From Apricaphanius iberus (taxonomy: Eukaryota; Chordata; Actinopteri; Cyprinodontiformes; Aphaniidae), in assembly GCA_028564705.1 (NCBI GenBank), contig JAPXFQ010000127.1:1674001-1738000 (forward strand): a DNA stretch of 64,000 nucleotides, written 5' to 3'. The stretch's first letter is position 1. Each line of letters starts with the position of its first letter. The translations under genes and the position numbers were made by a program. The notes under the pieces were generated by a model. That model was not told the origin of the DNA. It saw only the letters and a program-made list of their open reading frames with translations, and made no database searches. Positions 49,401-63,500 of this stretch are shown here, one piece after another.

Positions 49401-52400
49401 AAAGCATAATGATTCTTGGCTTTGAGTCTGTCGTTCAGCAGCATGTTCCTCTAGCAATGGATTAACAAAAGTAAAATGTTTTTAATATAATAGCATAGGA
49501 GTTTGACTGTACAATGTAAATGTATACATTTTGAAGGAGAAAGAAGAAAGAATCATGCAAGGCCAGCATCAGGATTTGTCAGGTTTCTCTACACATAAAG
49601 CTCTTGTTTCATTGGATCTGGTGAATGTGCAGTGCAAAATTCCTGAGGCCTCTTCGAGTCTGTATAATTTGTCAGAATAAAGAAACCCAGCACAGTAATA
49701 ATTTACATATGAGTTGTGTATTCAAACCTTACTAGATGAAGCAACAAAGCATATCCTGAGTTAAACAAGTCCTAAAGTTGTAAATGAAAGAATAAGAAAG
49801 AACACGATTCGGTTACACCTATAACATCGCTAGTAACAACTTTAATTGTTTCCCCATTGTGGCTGGCGCTGATCGCTAACAAAACCTGCAAGTATGGTCA
49901 GTTTCTGTTGAAAAGAAAGCAAAAATCTTGATTATTTGTTCTACTATAAAATGAACCTACAGCGTAATTCAAACTCCAAATATCTTCAGTACAGAAACGT
50001 CAGCGCCTGATTAGAACATGTCTGGTTTTCATCTGTACAAAGTCATGACATTTCCTGTGAGACACTGCAAAAACTGTGACTTTCATCACCTCTGAAATCC
50101 ACCTGCATAGAGAAAAAATCTTAAAACTGCAAACTAAGTTTTTAAACTTGCAGTTAGCTGATAACTTGGTGTTTTTGACTCACTGTGCTCTTCATTGTAA
50201 GAAGGGACAGATATGGGGGACAATGCAAGAACCACATGATGAATGGCAGAAAATGAGGGGCTTAAATACTGGGAAGCTTGATTACTGACAAAATGCAGAA
50301 GGTTGAACACACACAGGGTGCAGCTGGGAAAAAAGCAAACAGACAGACCGAGGAGATATGAACAATCACACAGAAGGGGGTAAACAGGGAATCTAAGGCT
50401 CTAGAACCAAAGTGGGAATAATCTGACAAATAAAGTTCAAGATGAATAAATTACTTAACTACAAGAAACAGAAAACAACAACCATGGAATTTGACACAAT
50501 GTGATTTGATGATTGGAGTGTATTTGGATGAGTCGCATTGAGATTAATTCAATTGTGGCTGAATTAAATTATATAGCATTGGATATAAATTGGACCTACT
50601 TATTTTGTAACATGCCTGATAATGACATTTGTTGTGAACTAATGTTATATAAACAAGCATAAAAATGAAAAATTATAATCAATGCTTTTCAACTCTAAAC
50701 TAAAGAAAAATGTTGCCTTAACCCTCAAAGGAAAGTTCTCCGTGACCTCGGAGGAATCCGACAAGCTTTTTTCGATCTCGGCATTCCAAGTGTTAAGAGG
50801 AATTTGTTGATTTGCCCGCTTGTGATGCTTTTAACCACACCTTGTCTAAATTTCATGGTTACTTTGTTTGATGGGGGTCGCGCTGTGATATATCCTTACA
50901 CTTGTGACCTTTGACACTTCGGTCTCCGGTGAATGCGCAGAATTGGTGAATGAGTGATCCAAACATGATGTGGGATCACAGCATGAGAATTGCTGTTGAC
51001 AGTCACAGAACACGTTGGCTCAGCTCTGTCACACAAGAGGCTTTACCTTTATTTACAATATACTATAAAAACACTCCAATTGTTCAGTCAAAGAGGGAAT
51101 GAAAGCAAACAGATTAAAAAAAGTCAGGTTTTATTTATTTTATCACACTCACCTAAATTACCTTCAACACATTCGGCGAAGATGTAGACACTAGAAGTGT
51201 GCTAACTGATGAAGAGGTCATTGGTTCTCTTACAATAATAAGTTAAACCATTTGTCATGCATGCAAAACTAACACAAACAGCTCTCATCAGAATAAAACC
51301 AATGTTTTGACAGAAATGTTATCCAATGTTTTTTTTTTTACAAAAAATTGAACGCTGTCATACAGCTGTGGACTTTCGTAAAGGGACTGTATAAAGGCTC
51401 ATTCACTTGAGCATATAAAAAACATACTAAACAGCTCAAAATGGGCTTTTGGCAAAATGTTATTCTTTTTTCTATTGATTGGATGAAACAACATGAGTCA
51501 TGAAAACGTCATCCATAAAGCAATTTTTAACTGGGAAGTCAAACAAAAGCAATCAAATGCGAGATGGCTTTCTACAAACACATATTTAACCCTGTAGCCA
51601 TAGCTCTCTGCCTTCTTGCATGATGTAGAATCTCGCCCACGCTGGACAAGCACCAAGAGCAAAAAGACGAAAACAATTAAATTTTAGTAAAAGAGAGAGT
51701 AGATTTGTCTCATAAATTGAGTCTGTGTTTGTGATGTCTCTCTGTGGACTCCAAAAGAAAAGATTATTCGCAGTCTAAACAAATTCCAGACAGATAAGCC
51801 TCCAGCAAAGACCTCTCCTTTCCACAAAACACACACTCAGATGCGCAGAGCACACCCACATATTTATAGATAAAGAAAACATTTAAAATCTCAAAGCATG
51901 CAGTAAAAAACTCCACTAGTCAGAAAAGTGACAAAGTTAACCAAATATTTTCTACTAATATAATTAAATTAAATTAAAACAACAAGTATTGTAATAGTTT
52001 TTTTTCTGTAAATCATAAAATCAGTAAATCATTAAATTGTATTCTAATGACTGTTACTGTTTAATTACAAAGAATCAGTGACAATTAGTTTAAAAAAAAA
52101 ACTTGGCCGAGAAATGAAGCATCATCAAAATAATATTTCTTACTTTTTCTTTTTTTAAAGTAAGCATCAAAAACATCTATTTTGTCATGAATTTTGTAAC
52201 TGAGTACCAGTTTAGTTTCTCAAATGTGTTTGTTGTGGATCACCATGAAGGATTTTTGGTAGGATGATGATTGATGAATTATTAACACATCACACTAGAG
52301 TAATAACTTGTTTACTTTGTTTGGTGAGTGCGCTGTTTACAATAACTAGAACCTTGAATAAAGATGTGTTCAAAACCTTCAAAATATATTGTTTCATGAA

Positions 52401-55400
52401 ATCTTTAAGATCTCAAGATGTTATTTTTTGCTGAACTTCTTGAGTTGGGGCTTTGGATTAAATTTTTCCTTTCTTTGACATTTTAAACTTCAAACTTGGT
52501 TCCCTGCCTGCCTGTGTTTGTCACAGTTAATGCTGTTATAAACATTTAAATTATTGCTCTGTCCATCTCAATTAACCCTGCTGGTGATCCTAACTCCAAC
52601 AAATGAATTTAAGATAATTTCAGTGCTATGAAATGACTTATTGAACACTTCATATCATAACCCTGGGTTGTTATTACAGTTTTGGTCATACTTACTTAAG
52701 TCTAGTCTTTACCAGTTTATGTTTTGGGGGGCAGCGTGACAGGAAACCAGCTTAATCCATCAGGATCAAGCTATTAAGGCCCAGACAGATTCAATTAAAG
52801 TAAAAATTAATTACCTTAGCAACGATAACACAAAACCGAGAAAAAAAAAAAAAAAACAGACGCAAATCCTCCGGACACGTGTACATTTCTTAAACATAGG
52901 AGAATAAGCTGGTTAGATTTCTTTTAGATTTTACATTTACATTGTGTATTGAGATGCAATATAACAACAGGAATTATACAGATGATCACTTAAGGCAAGC
53001 TATCTTAACAGTAAACAAACGCTGCTGTCTGTGTTCCCTGGCAACAGCTCTGTCAACTCAAACTCAAGCAGAATGTTAATAGTTTTCAAATTAGCATCGT
53101 TTAGTTGTCCAAATACCCAAGTCTGCTCTTGCAGCATAGACCAGCTGCACAAATAGGAGCAATTTACCCATGGGGAGTATGGTTTTCATATCATGCTACA
53201 GCCCCATGGCAAAGAGTGAAAGACAAGGTAATGTAGTTAGAGTTCAAATGCAATTCGTAGAGGGGACACTTTATGATTTCAAGACAACAATTAGTGCCGT
53301 GTAGAGTCTAAATAGCAGATATGGAGCCAGTGACAGGGAGGGTCACTATTCTCTTCCAGAAGCGCCTGTAGAAGAAAAAACATATCTTTTAGGAATCAAT
53401 GTCAAATAGTAATGATGCTTTTGTTTCCTTGAGATACAGAAAAGACCTAGGATTTGTTGCCTCTATGACTTAATGACAAGAAGTTGATCAATTTAGTTTA
53501 AAAAGTAATAAAAAAAGAATATTCTTGCAGTAGGCTACAGTAAATGTGCGTATTGCCAATTATCAGATCAATATTTGGTACCTTAACCTCTCAGAAATGA
53601 TAAGTTAATTATAAACTTGGAAAATAGTGCACTGTGATGTCAATTGTTTGGGACAAGATCCATGTGAAAATGACCAGGGCTTTAAGCAATACGGCTAGCT
53701 TGGCAGTTTGGTTCTCTTCTATATTCTGTGATTAGCCAGCCCCAGAGTGTAAATGTTTTTCAGCTAATATGACCCTCCGTCTATTCTAACAAATACAATG
53801 GAGAAAAACCTATTAGGTAAGCAGTTTAGAAAGAAATGGAGGCATAGAGGAGATCAACGCTGATCTGCTTTGAGCCAGGAGTCAAACATACACCTTGCAA
53901 ACCACAAACACGTTTTTAGCTTTGGTCATTGTGTGATACCTGCCTGATGTTTTAAAGCAGATTCTTCTGGATGGTGATGACATCACCTCTGTTTGAGCCT
54001 CTTAATTGCACTAATATCACAGACTTCTGGGTAAATGGTGACAAGGCAATGCCACGTTTTTGTTTACCTTTTTAAAAATTGAGTTGAAAAAAGATTGCAT
54101 GGTGTTCCATGACCTCATAGATGACCTCCTCTTTTGATAATAATACAATCAATTAAGGGTGCCTGTCTAAAAGCAAAGTTCAGCCTCCAGTCCATAGGCC
54201 AGAGCCTGTTGGTATCACTCAAGGTGATAAAACCTGCATATGATTTTTGAAAAGATCCCTGTCTGTAGATGATATTTTGCTATGATAACCGTTCCTTAGT
54301 GGTAGATGTATCAGATCACCAAGTTACCCACCCCCTTTATAAAACTATATTTTTTATGCTGGTCCATATCCTGGTTTATACGCACGTACGACACATCTAT
54401 CCATTTTTAACACTGTTGTGTTTGGTAATATTTTAAAGGTGGTGTTTTAATATTTAATTTAAGGTAAGATGTGAATTTGTCTGACCAATATAGAAGCCAA
54501 TGTAGCACTTAAACAATCAACAGCACACAGTACTGACATCTGGTCTGGCCCATGGACTATTACAAAGAGAAAACAAGCAGATACAAATAATAAAACATAC
54601 AAGCATGGTAATCTTTTGGTCAATTACACATTGACCAGTGAAGTTCTGAAAAACGGGGCTCTCTCACTAGATATGTCTTTAGCTTTCACAATGCATCTTT
54701 GCATTTAGGAACAAAGGGAGGTCTAGCATCTTATTTGATGTCTCAAAAGTGTCATATGAATGAAGACACACAAGCAGCTTCTCTTGATAATATCAGCATA
54801 TTGCATTTTGTTAAAGGAGAGCAGTGGTGGTTTCAAAATGTATTTAAAGAGAATGTCGGATGGGGACCACTGATATGATACAGCTTCACTGAGAGTAAAA
54901 CCAAAAGCCAGATTGTAATTTTTGGAGTATTATTATGCTGTGTCAAACATAAGAGTTCGGGCCAGGAATGAGTAATAGACATTTACAAATTACACAATGT
55001 GCTATGACTGATCTAAGACCTGTAAGGATGTAATTAACCAATCTGAAATTTAGTGAACTGAGGTCCAAACGGCAAGCAAGACCCATAAATGATGTCCGCA
55101 AACAAAGAAAAAAAAAATGAGAAAAATTGAAGGAAAAACACAGGCGTGGGCCCAGAAACAGAAACAGAGCATGACCATTATAAATGCTTTGAAGAGAAGC
55201 AGGAAGCTGGGACATCGAACAAAGAGAAACAGGAGTTATAAAGATACATTTCAAAAGACAAGAATATACTGGAAAACTTATTTTGTTTTAGTAAGTCTCT
55301 TTAAATGGGAAATTTATATATTTTATGGATTTATTACACATTTCTGTTAACTTTGGTGATTAAAGTTTACAACTGATGAAAGTTCAAAATGTTTGGCTGT

Positions 55401-55415
55401 TTGGAAAACATACAT
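49401..55415. other. Gene-poor interval
   Basis: No coding exon recognised. Within it, 50700-50960 and about 53000-53340 are locally less AT-rich and look non-repetitive, so they are candidates for noncoding conserved elements. Poly(A) runs occur at 52839-52856. Confidence 0.4.
50905..50917 (-). promoter_or_regulatory. DR1-type nuclear-receptor element
   Basis: TGACCTTTGACAC is, on the - strand, GTGTCAAAGGTCA, two hexamers spaced by one base. It fits the DR1 consensus AGGTCAAAGGTCA bound by HNF4, PPAR/RXR and COUP-TF in all but two positions. Occupancy is unknown. Confidence 0.35.
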
Positions 55416-55420
55416 GACAC

Positions 55421-55442
55421 CCACACACACACACACACACGC

Positions 55443-55478
<36 letters not shown>
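55421..55478. repeat. (CA)n microsatellite with two CG interruptions
   Basis: About 58 bases of CA repeat, broken at 55441 and 55447 by G. Confidence 0.97.
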
Positions 55479-55481
<3 letters not shown>

Positions 55482-55554
55482 AAAACTGCTATGCAAGTAG
55501 TTGGGTTAATGAATCAGTGCTGACTTAATTGGTCTCTGTAAATTAGGTACTTTG

Positions 55555-55687
55555 TGTGCATGCATAATTGTTTGTCCTGTGTGCCTCTTTGTTGCCCTGT
55601 TATAAACTAGCGATCCCACTGGGATATACACCACCTCTCACCCGATCCTGCAAGGATAAGTTGATATCATGGATGGATGGATGGAGT
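55555..55687 (+). repeat. Non-LTR retrotransposon/SINE-like tail, copy 3, ending in (GGAT)n
   Basis: TTGTTTGTCCTGTGTGCCTC (55568-55587), a decayed GCGATCCCACTGGGATATAC and CACCACCTCTCACCCGATCC (55630-55649) lead into ATGGATGGATGGATGGA at 55670-55686, the simple-repeat tail that ends this family. Confidence 0.65.
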
Positions 55688-58600
55688 CAGAGTTCCAAAT
55701 ATTGCACATTTAGGTAATTTCCTCTCCCTTGTCTTTCACAGGTACTGTGTTTGATCAAATCTAACAGCATGGAAGGTGTAACTTCTGGCTCTTCTTCCGG
55801 TCTTTCCTTTGAGTTTATCAAGTTTTATGATGCTCGTGATAAGGTCTCAGAGTTGCAAAGTGTCCTCAGGCCAGTGGGCAACTGGTACATTTTACAGGCT
55901 CATTCAGTGTCTTCTTGTGCAGAACGGGGAATCATACATCTCTTATCATAGTTCCAGTGTGACATAGACCTGCTAACCTATCTCACCTGATAGCAGTGAT
56001 TCAACTAAAGCAAAGAGGAGACAGTGGAAATTGCAGGGACCTGTAAATTGTGGACGGAAAGAAATGCATCAAAGAGTAAATTAACATAAAGAGTTTGATC
56101 TGAGGACTAAACTCTATCTCCGAATCCCTAAATGTGTTAATGATGCAATAGAAGCCATCAAGTGAATTGTGTGTCACCACAGCTCATCAGTGTGAAAAAC
56201 CAAATGCTTCTCTTACTCCTCAACACTTGGAGGTTTGCTGCAGTTCCTGAAATGGTGTCAAAGACAGAGCTTTAATGTGATCATGTTCTCCACATGGGGC
56301 CTTGAAAGAAAAAGCTTGACATCTTCACTAGCCAATACTGCTATAGGATAGTGAAGAATGGAGGAAAATAAATGGTTCCAGGTACTTGAGTGTGTGTGAG
56401 TCATGTAAATAATGTGTGTATTTATTTCTGTAGTGGCTATACAGTAAGCATAATAAAAGCTGTTTTTTTTCCTGCTGATTTACATTTATTGTGTGTTATG
56501 GACAGAAAGAACAAGCTTTCTAAAAGAGAATAGGGTAGTGGTAGTGGTGAGGGGACCCGTACAGAAACTTTGTACTTTTGTATCCTCTTTAATAGGATTC
56601 AAATGAAAACCAGTGTTACTGAATGGCTGCCACAGCAGCCCAGAGAAACACTCACAATTCTAGCCAGCTCAAATTTCAACAGCCAGCCAACATCTGAACT
56701 GTGGATTATCACAGCTTCTTGACCATTATACACCTTTTGAATAGTCTTGATTCCCTGTAACTGGCAGCCACACATTTGTAAAGCAGGGAAGTGAAAGCCA
56801 TAGTAGAATTAGAAGAAAAGAGAGGACCTTATTTCAACTTCACCTCCCCAAAAAAAAAAAAAAAACTCTTTTCACTGCACACGCAGACTGCAGACACAAA
56901 GCTGCTTTTGTGCGAAGAATTTGGGGTTAACAAAGTCCTGTTAGGTTTGGAAGACAAGGCTGCTGGGAACCTTCAGGGTCTTTGTGCATCAACACAATTC
57001 ACTTTGCAGCGAATATATAAACAATTGTGATAGAAGAATAAGTAGCCAGGTGTAATTAGTACTATCTGAGGCAACATTTTTCTATTTACACAACGAATCC
57101 TGAAACTATGCATCGAAACCCATTGTGTACCAGATACAAATCCTCTCTCATTAAAAGATTTAACGACTCATTTTCTACTTTATCTTAGCATTCATACACC
57201 TGATCATATAAGCAGAATATTGACTTCTTGGTGCAGGTGGGGGAGAGATTCTTGGAGTTTATGAGCTATGAAGCAAAAGAGATCAGGATTGCTCAAGTGT
57301 TCAAGCCACATGTGGAGAAAGTTGAAAAGGAGTACTTGCTATGGTCAATCTAGCTACTTCAAAGACCACCCATAATTGGACTGCATGCATCAGTTTAAAT
57401 GCTTACTCTTTTTCTCCGGTGCCTTTTAGGAAAAGACTTTCCAGAAGGTACTAGAACACTCACAAAACCTTCTGGAGATTACTTGAATGCAAACTAGTAA
57501 TAAAAATAACCATGTAAATCAAGAAAATTTTTAATAATAAAAAAAAACTGGTGAATTATCTTAATAAAAAATAAAGACTGTAACTTCATAATGTATCCAA
57601 AGTTGTATTAGAAAAAAAATCTTTACACATCTTGCTTGTATCACTTGAGATTCTCTTTTGCTTTCAGAAATAATCAGATCATTGATTCAACTATATTCTG
57701 CAAACATTTCTGAGGGATTCTGGTCTATGTTGATTTGATAGTATAGTGCAATTGCAGCATATTTACATATCCATAACACAAAATCTCCTGTTCCACCCCA
57801 TCCCAAATGGATTGATATCTTAATACTGTAGAGGCAACTGACATATAAGGAACTTGTCAAACTCAAGAAACGAGTTTGAGGCAAATGGGGGATTGTACAC
57901 TATTGTCATTAAAGCTCAGGGATGGTCAGCAACAATATTCAGTTGGACTAAAAAAAAATCCAAGTTCAGTGGTTTTTGAAATACTCAGACCAGCCTTTCT
58001 TGACACCAACAATCATGTCAATTTCAAGGTTCCTTAAATCTGTTCTTCACCTCTTCAAGACACCAGAATGCATCAAGTAGCTGCCATTTGACTACGTGAT
58101 TTGCTACTTGTCTGACGAGTAAGTTCAAAAGGTGTACCCAATAAAAAGGCCAGAGACTTTCACTAAACAATGTCTGTTTATATTGACTTTTTGACCAGGT
58201 GTTTGGTCAAATTGCACACATACCCAGTAATAGCTTGCATATGGTACTTGGTGAGTAAAATGCAAATATAACTTTCAGAGAACAAACTTGGTCTTTAATT
58301 CAACACAGTGACATTGACTTCATTACCCATCAGCTGGAATAAATACACAATGCAGAAGCTTTATTTGTCGGTGTTACAGGCAGATGTTACTGTTTTCTAT
58401 TCTCACTTGAAGAACCAGCCATTGAGGAGATTTCTAGAATGGCCATTTCTTAAAGCTTCCTCTCTCCGATTGAGATACCACTGTGTTTAATCTCAGATGA
58501 GATCACCTGCTTCCCAGTGATGATCACTCTTCCAAGATGTATTTTACACCAGGAGAGGACATGAATCCCAGAGAGGAAACTGTAGTTAGATCAGAAGTGG

Positions 58601-60420
58601 GTTTTGAATAATGATAACCTTCATTTTAAATGGGAAAAGATGCATTGGATGAATTTAGACCCGCTTTCTAACCTCCCAGAAAATGTCAGCTCACTCTCTC
58701 ACCGTGGCGAGGTAATGAGGAACAGAGGGATTTTACAGTCACTAATCAAAGCCAGCTCTGGAAACAGGCATGCTCATTTTTCCCTCTTACCTCTGGTTAC
58801 TTTATTTTTCTACTGCAGTGCTCCTCTTCTCTGTCTTTACCCATCATTGACTCTGCTTCCTGTTCTCTTCATTTTCTGTATTTTCTCTCTCATCCCAAAA
58901 TTTATTTGTCACTCTTCTTACTCCCTGTGCCGGTGACACACACATCTTGCTGCTGGTGTGCCAACAGGAGTTTTCTGTGATCATACGGGTTATTAGGAAC
59001 AGCAGACAAGCAGACGCAAATGCCTTCCAACCAACCAACCAGCATGTTAACACTTGTGGCACAGGCAATCACAAATATTATGTAAGATTTGTACTTCCAC
59101 AATGCCTTGTCCCAAACACATAAATTCCACTTACAAAGGCTCGTACACTTTGAACTTTAAAAACAGTGAAAACTTTGTGTTTTCAGTGTCCTGGCACATG
59201 CAAACCACCTTGTGGACATGATCCCATGCATGTTCACTTATCCCCTCATGACTAATAGCCCTCCATTTCCCTGCTTGAGGAATACATCAAAAGCTCAGAG
59301 CAGGATGGATAGCATGTAACGATATCTCACATTGGTCAAAGTAAAAGAGGACAAGATACTCTGTCTTCGCTTCCCTGATTTTGTGTTTTCCTCTGTTTGA
59401 TTAATGGGTATTTGATTGCAGCCACAGCTTCATGCCCGGGAAACACTGGGCCGTCTACTATTATAGCTAAGTTACAAAGGAAGCATATAAAAGTGACAGT
59501 CATGTTTAGATGCTCTGTCATTCTGACTGACAGCTGCAGCCTCTTCCCTTAAAGAGTCTTTGAGTACTCAATGTTGAGACACGGGCATGGAAAGACAGTA
59601 AAAAAGACAGCAGCTGTGATGTTACGGCTCAACGAACTACTGAGAATAGAAGGACCTCAGGGGGTTGTCCCCAAAAACAAAGCAAGTGAGTAGAAAAGGG
59701 GTTAAGATGTGGCTAAATTGGGGGAAATATACATTGATGTAAAAATAATTGATAAGTGTAGGAAACCAGATATATCCAGCGCTCGAAAAAAAAAAAAAAA
59801 ATTCAAGCACTGGAGACCATTGGTTATTTTGATTGCACCACGTGCAATTATTTTTAATCTGCAAAATCTGTTAGTTGTGCTGAAACTGAGACAGAAATTT
59901 GTTTTCCTTTGTTAGCAAACACAATTATTCTCAATCTTCTAATTAGCCTTCGATTAGTTTCTGATGCGATTTCCAAATTGCAGATATGTCTCTCTGGGAG
60001 TCTGTTGGCAGATGAAATGTTTCTGCACTTCATATATTATTGTTTAAATTAATATTTAGCGATGCTCTCACTTCCCAGAAGTAAATGTCTTTGTTAGGAA
60101 CCATCGTTTAGTAAGGCTATTCTTTGAGGGTGGACATTTTTCTTCAGAACTGTGGAAATGAAATATTGTAACCCAGATTCTTAGTTTAGACTAAGCTGGA
60201 AACTACATCACTTAGTGACTTTTTGCTGTTAATTTTTTTTCCTAAGCTGTTTCAGCACCTCTCAGCTTGATAACTATGGGAATAAATTTAGGTAAAAACT
60301 TTTAGTGCTTGTAAATTCAGATTTATGACCTTGTGAAACTTGTATGCTATAAAAATGGGGCTTGTGTGACAAAAAAAATAAATACATATTTGTCTTAATA
60401 AATAAATTTGTAATTTTTAA
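55688..60420. other. Gene-poor interval
   Basis: Random-looking frames only, the longest being 110 codons at 58604-58936 (+). Poly(A) stretches at 56850-56866 and 59788-59801. No recognisable exon. Confidence 0.4.
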
Positions 60421-60535
60421 GCATCCACCCATCCATCCCCACCATATATCCCATGCAGGGTTGGGGGCTGAGGCAAGTTACACCATGAGCAGATTGCCAG
60501 TTCATTGCAGGACACATGTTTTGTGCACCTTAACA
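60421..60535 (-). repeat. Non-LTR retrotransposon/SINE-like tail, copy 4
   Basis: CATCCACCCATCCATCCCCA (60422-60441) is the reverse complement of the GGAT tail, followed by decayed GGGTTGGGGGCTGAGGCAAG and GCAGATTGCCAGTTCATTGC (60490-60509), the same family in reverse. Confidence 0.6.
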
Positions 60536-63500
60536 TCTAATAACAAAGAAAAAGTAGAAATCTGTGCATAAAACTGCTGCTTTTTATCACTATTACCAAC
60601 ACCTCAGTAAAGAAAGTAATTATTGGCTTTGCTAAAAGTCATTAGAAGTCACTAACTGATATCATCCACTAATTTGCATAATTTTCCTGTGCCACAGGAG
60701 AGCGGAATAAAAACCTGGAAAAGACAAAAAATTAGTTAAAACACAAAAACTCCTATATATGCTTACAAATACAATGTCATTTTCTTTTTTTTTATCTTAC
60801 AATTCCAAACTTCTTCTTGTATTTGACCATTAGACTGGGAAAATTGACTCAAAAGAGACACTTTGAGAGTTACTTAAGGTAGCTAGAATAATTTTGTTAC
60901 AATTTACACATTTTTGACCTTTTGGGCCACTTTGGATCTTATAACTACAACAACACAGGTGATAGTGGCTTTTCTAAGGTACAATTCATCTTTACTCTGA
61001 AGGTGGAAGGATAAAGATCTTCTGCTGTTATTGCATTTAAGCTGTGTGAGCCTGTGCGACTTTGGGACAGTGGAAGCGCTGATGGCTTGGTCAGCTTGAT
61101 TGCGTAAAAAATTATAATCATCATTATTTTAAAAAAGTAATCAATTAATCAATCAATTAATCTGATAAAACCAATTAAATGACTGGAAATGATGTAGCAA
61201 ACAAAGATTTTTCATAAATTCAAGAAAATTATGGAGAACCCTGAGCATCCTCTTCATGAGACTGTTTTACAGCAACAGCGTGTCCTCAGTCAGAGGCTGT
61301 TACAGATAAACTGTAACACTAACCTCTGCAGAAGATCTTTCATGCAGAAATTTTTTATTTTCCCTCTGGGATTGATCAAGCATTTTTTATTTGAATTGAT
61401 TTAATTTGAATGCAATTCAAATTAAATTTAAAGCTTAGTGTGTGTTAACTCGTGAATTTGAAGAATGTAAACATAGAAAAAGATTATAGTTTAGCAATCA
61501 TAACTAATCCAAAGCAGGAAATGTTTGTTACTTATCGTCAGACAGTGACAAAAAAGAGGGTCATTCTGCTATTATCTGTGAGTAAATATCTGTTATTGTA
61601 CATAATCATCAGAAAACTTAAAAATGCAGTTCTGGTTTACAATTGAAGAAACCATCAGTTAAATTGTTCCACAACATTATGGAGCTGAATATTTGTTCCA
61701 TATTTATGCACATACTGTAAAGATAACAGAGGAAAGTACCGAAGTACAAAAAATTTGACCTTTTAAAAAAATAATTTGATATACACCAAAACTTTGTAGG
61801 CTTTATAGACGCTCCCTAAATACATATAAAAATGATTTTGTATTGCATCGAAAAATATAAACACTTATGTAAACTGTATAACATAAGAGCTGTAGACACT
61901 CCAAGAATAAGGAGCTAAATGTGGAAAGGGGGGGTGGGGGTGTCACAGCCTTTGACAAAGTTTAAACATGTGGCCTGGGCTGAGGCACGGCTCGTATTGT
62001 TTGTGTTGTGGTTTTCGGTTTCAGTGATAGAATAAACTACAGGAGCTTTAGCTTGTGAGAAAGTGTGTTTGGTTTTGCGTTTCTGTCCCTGTATTTAATG
62101 CGTGTTTATGTGCTGTTGCAACTCGGGGAACAATCATGTGGACAAATGTTTCTATATATACAACTTCTCGGTTCACTGATTGCTACTTACACAGAATTGA
62201 GAAAGCCCTGTGAAGAAGCAAAACTGAACTGACGTGTTTAACAGATGAGATTATATTGAGGACATTTTGTCCAAATCTAAAACTTTACTTTTAATGAGGT
62301 ATCTGTTATTTTTTGAGACTGAACCTCAAATATTTTGAACAATGGAAAAGACTTTCTGAAAAGATTCAAGATGTACTTCAGCTAAAGTTTTTTTTTGGGG
62401 AAAAAAAGATGTACGAAAGCAATATATCATGATACTTGACTTCAAAAAGTTGATTCAGTAGTACTACTTTGAAGGCTGATGTGCCTTTGAGCTTTTTCTC
62501 GGGCCCGCCTGCAGAACATCGCTGAAGCAGCTGAAGGGCTCATTTTCCCGTGGCCATTCAGCACCAGGTGTCAAACTCAATGGATTCACCATCAACCAGT
62601 GAACCGGCCAGCTACACACCAGCTGGCTTTCATGTGGTAATCAGTGGCATAAACTCACAGCTGAAATCATAAAAACCATAACAACCGACATTTGCTCTAA
62701 ATCTAACTTTAGAGGGTGTTGTAAAGGGCTCTATTTTCCACCGTATCTCAAGGATTAAGAGAATGCGAACAGTATGCTGGTATCTTCTATCTCTCAAGGC
62801 AAGAGTCTTTGATTCAGTAGTTAGCAGTAAATACTTAAAATATAGCTTTACAGGTGATGACAGTGTTGTAAAATAAAATATATTGTGTTTAGGCCTTGCA
62901 CACTTATGAGTCCTAAATAAATGTCTAGAGAAGACGGGTTGAAAAAGACAAAAAGAGACCAGCAAACTTGGTTACTTTTTATTTTTGGTGTATACTAAAT
63001 ACTTAAAGGACCAACCATTGCACACCGGAATTTTTTTTCTTTGATTCAACACCCCTGCTAAAGACTTTGTTGACAGGCTATTGAGATGGTCCATATGGTG
63101 GCATGGTGAGCAGGGCTTGTGACTCTCTGGAGGATGTAGGGGAAACTAGACAAAAGATGGAGCCAGCAGGGCCTTGGCCACTCATTGCTTCAATGGAGCG
63201 GTGGGCGATCCCCTACTGGGTCCAGTTGTCTGTACGTTCTCAAACTGAAGTCTGATCTATGGAAACAGGCAAATTCAACCTTAATACGTTCAGCCATCCA
63301 TACTCAAGCATCCCCTTCTGTGCCACATGGTGTCCTTTTAAAGGTGAATGAAATGTTTAACAAGAACAAGCTTCTGGCATGTGACATTTGTGTTTTTCTG
63401 TTTCATCGTGAACATTATTCAAGCTTTCTTGAGGATGAAGGCCATATGTTTTTACAATATTTTGATGGAAAGACTTAAATCCCATTTACAAAATGTTATA

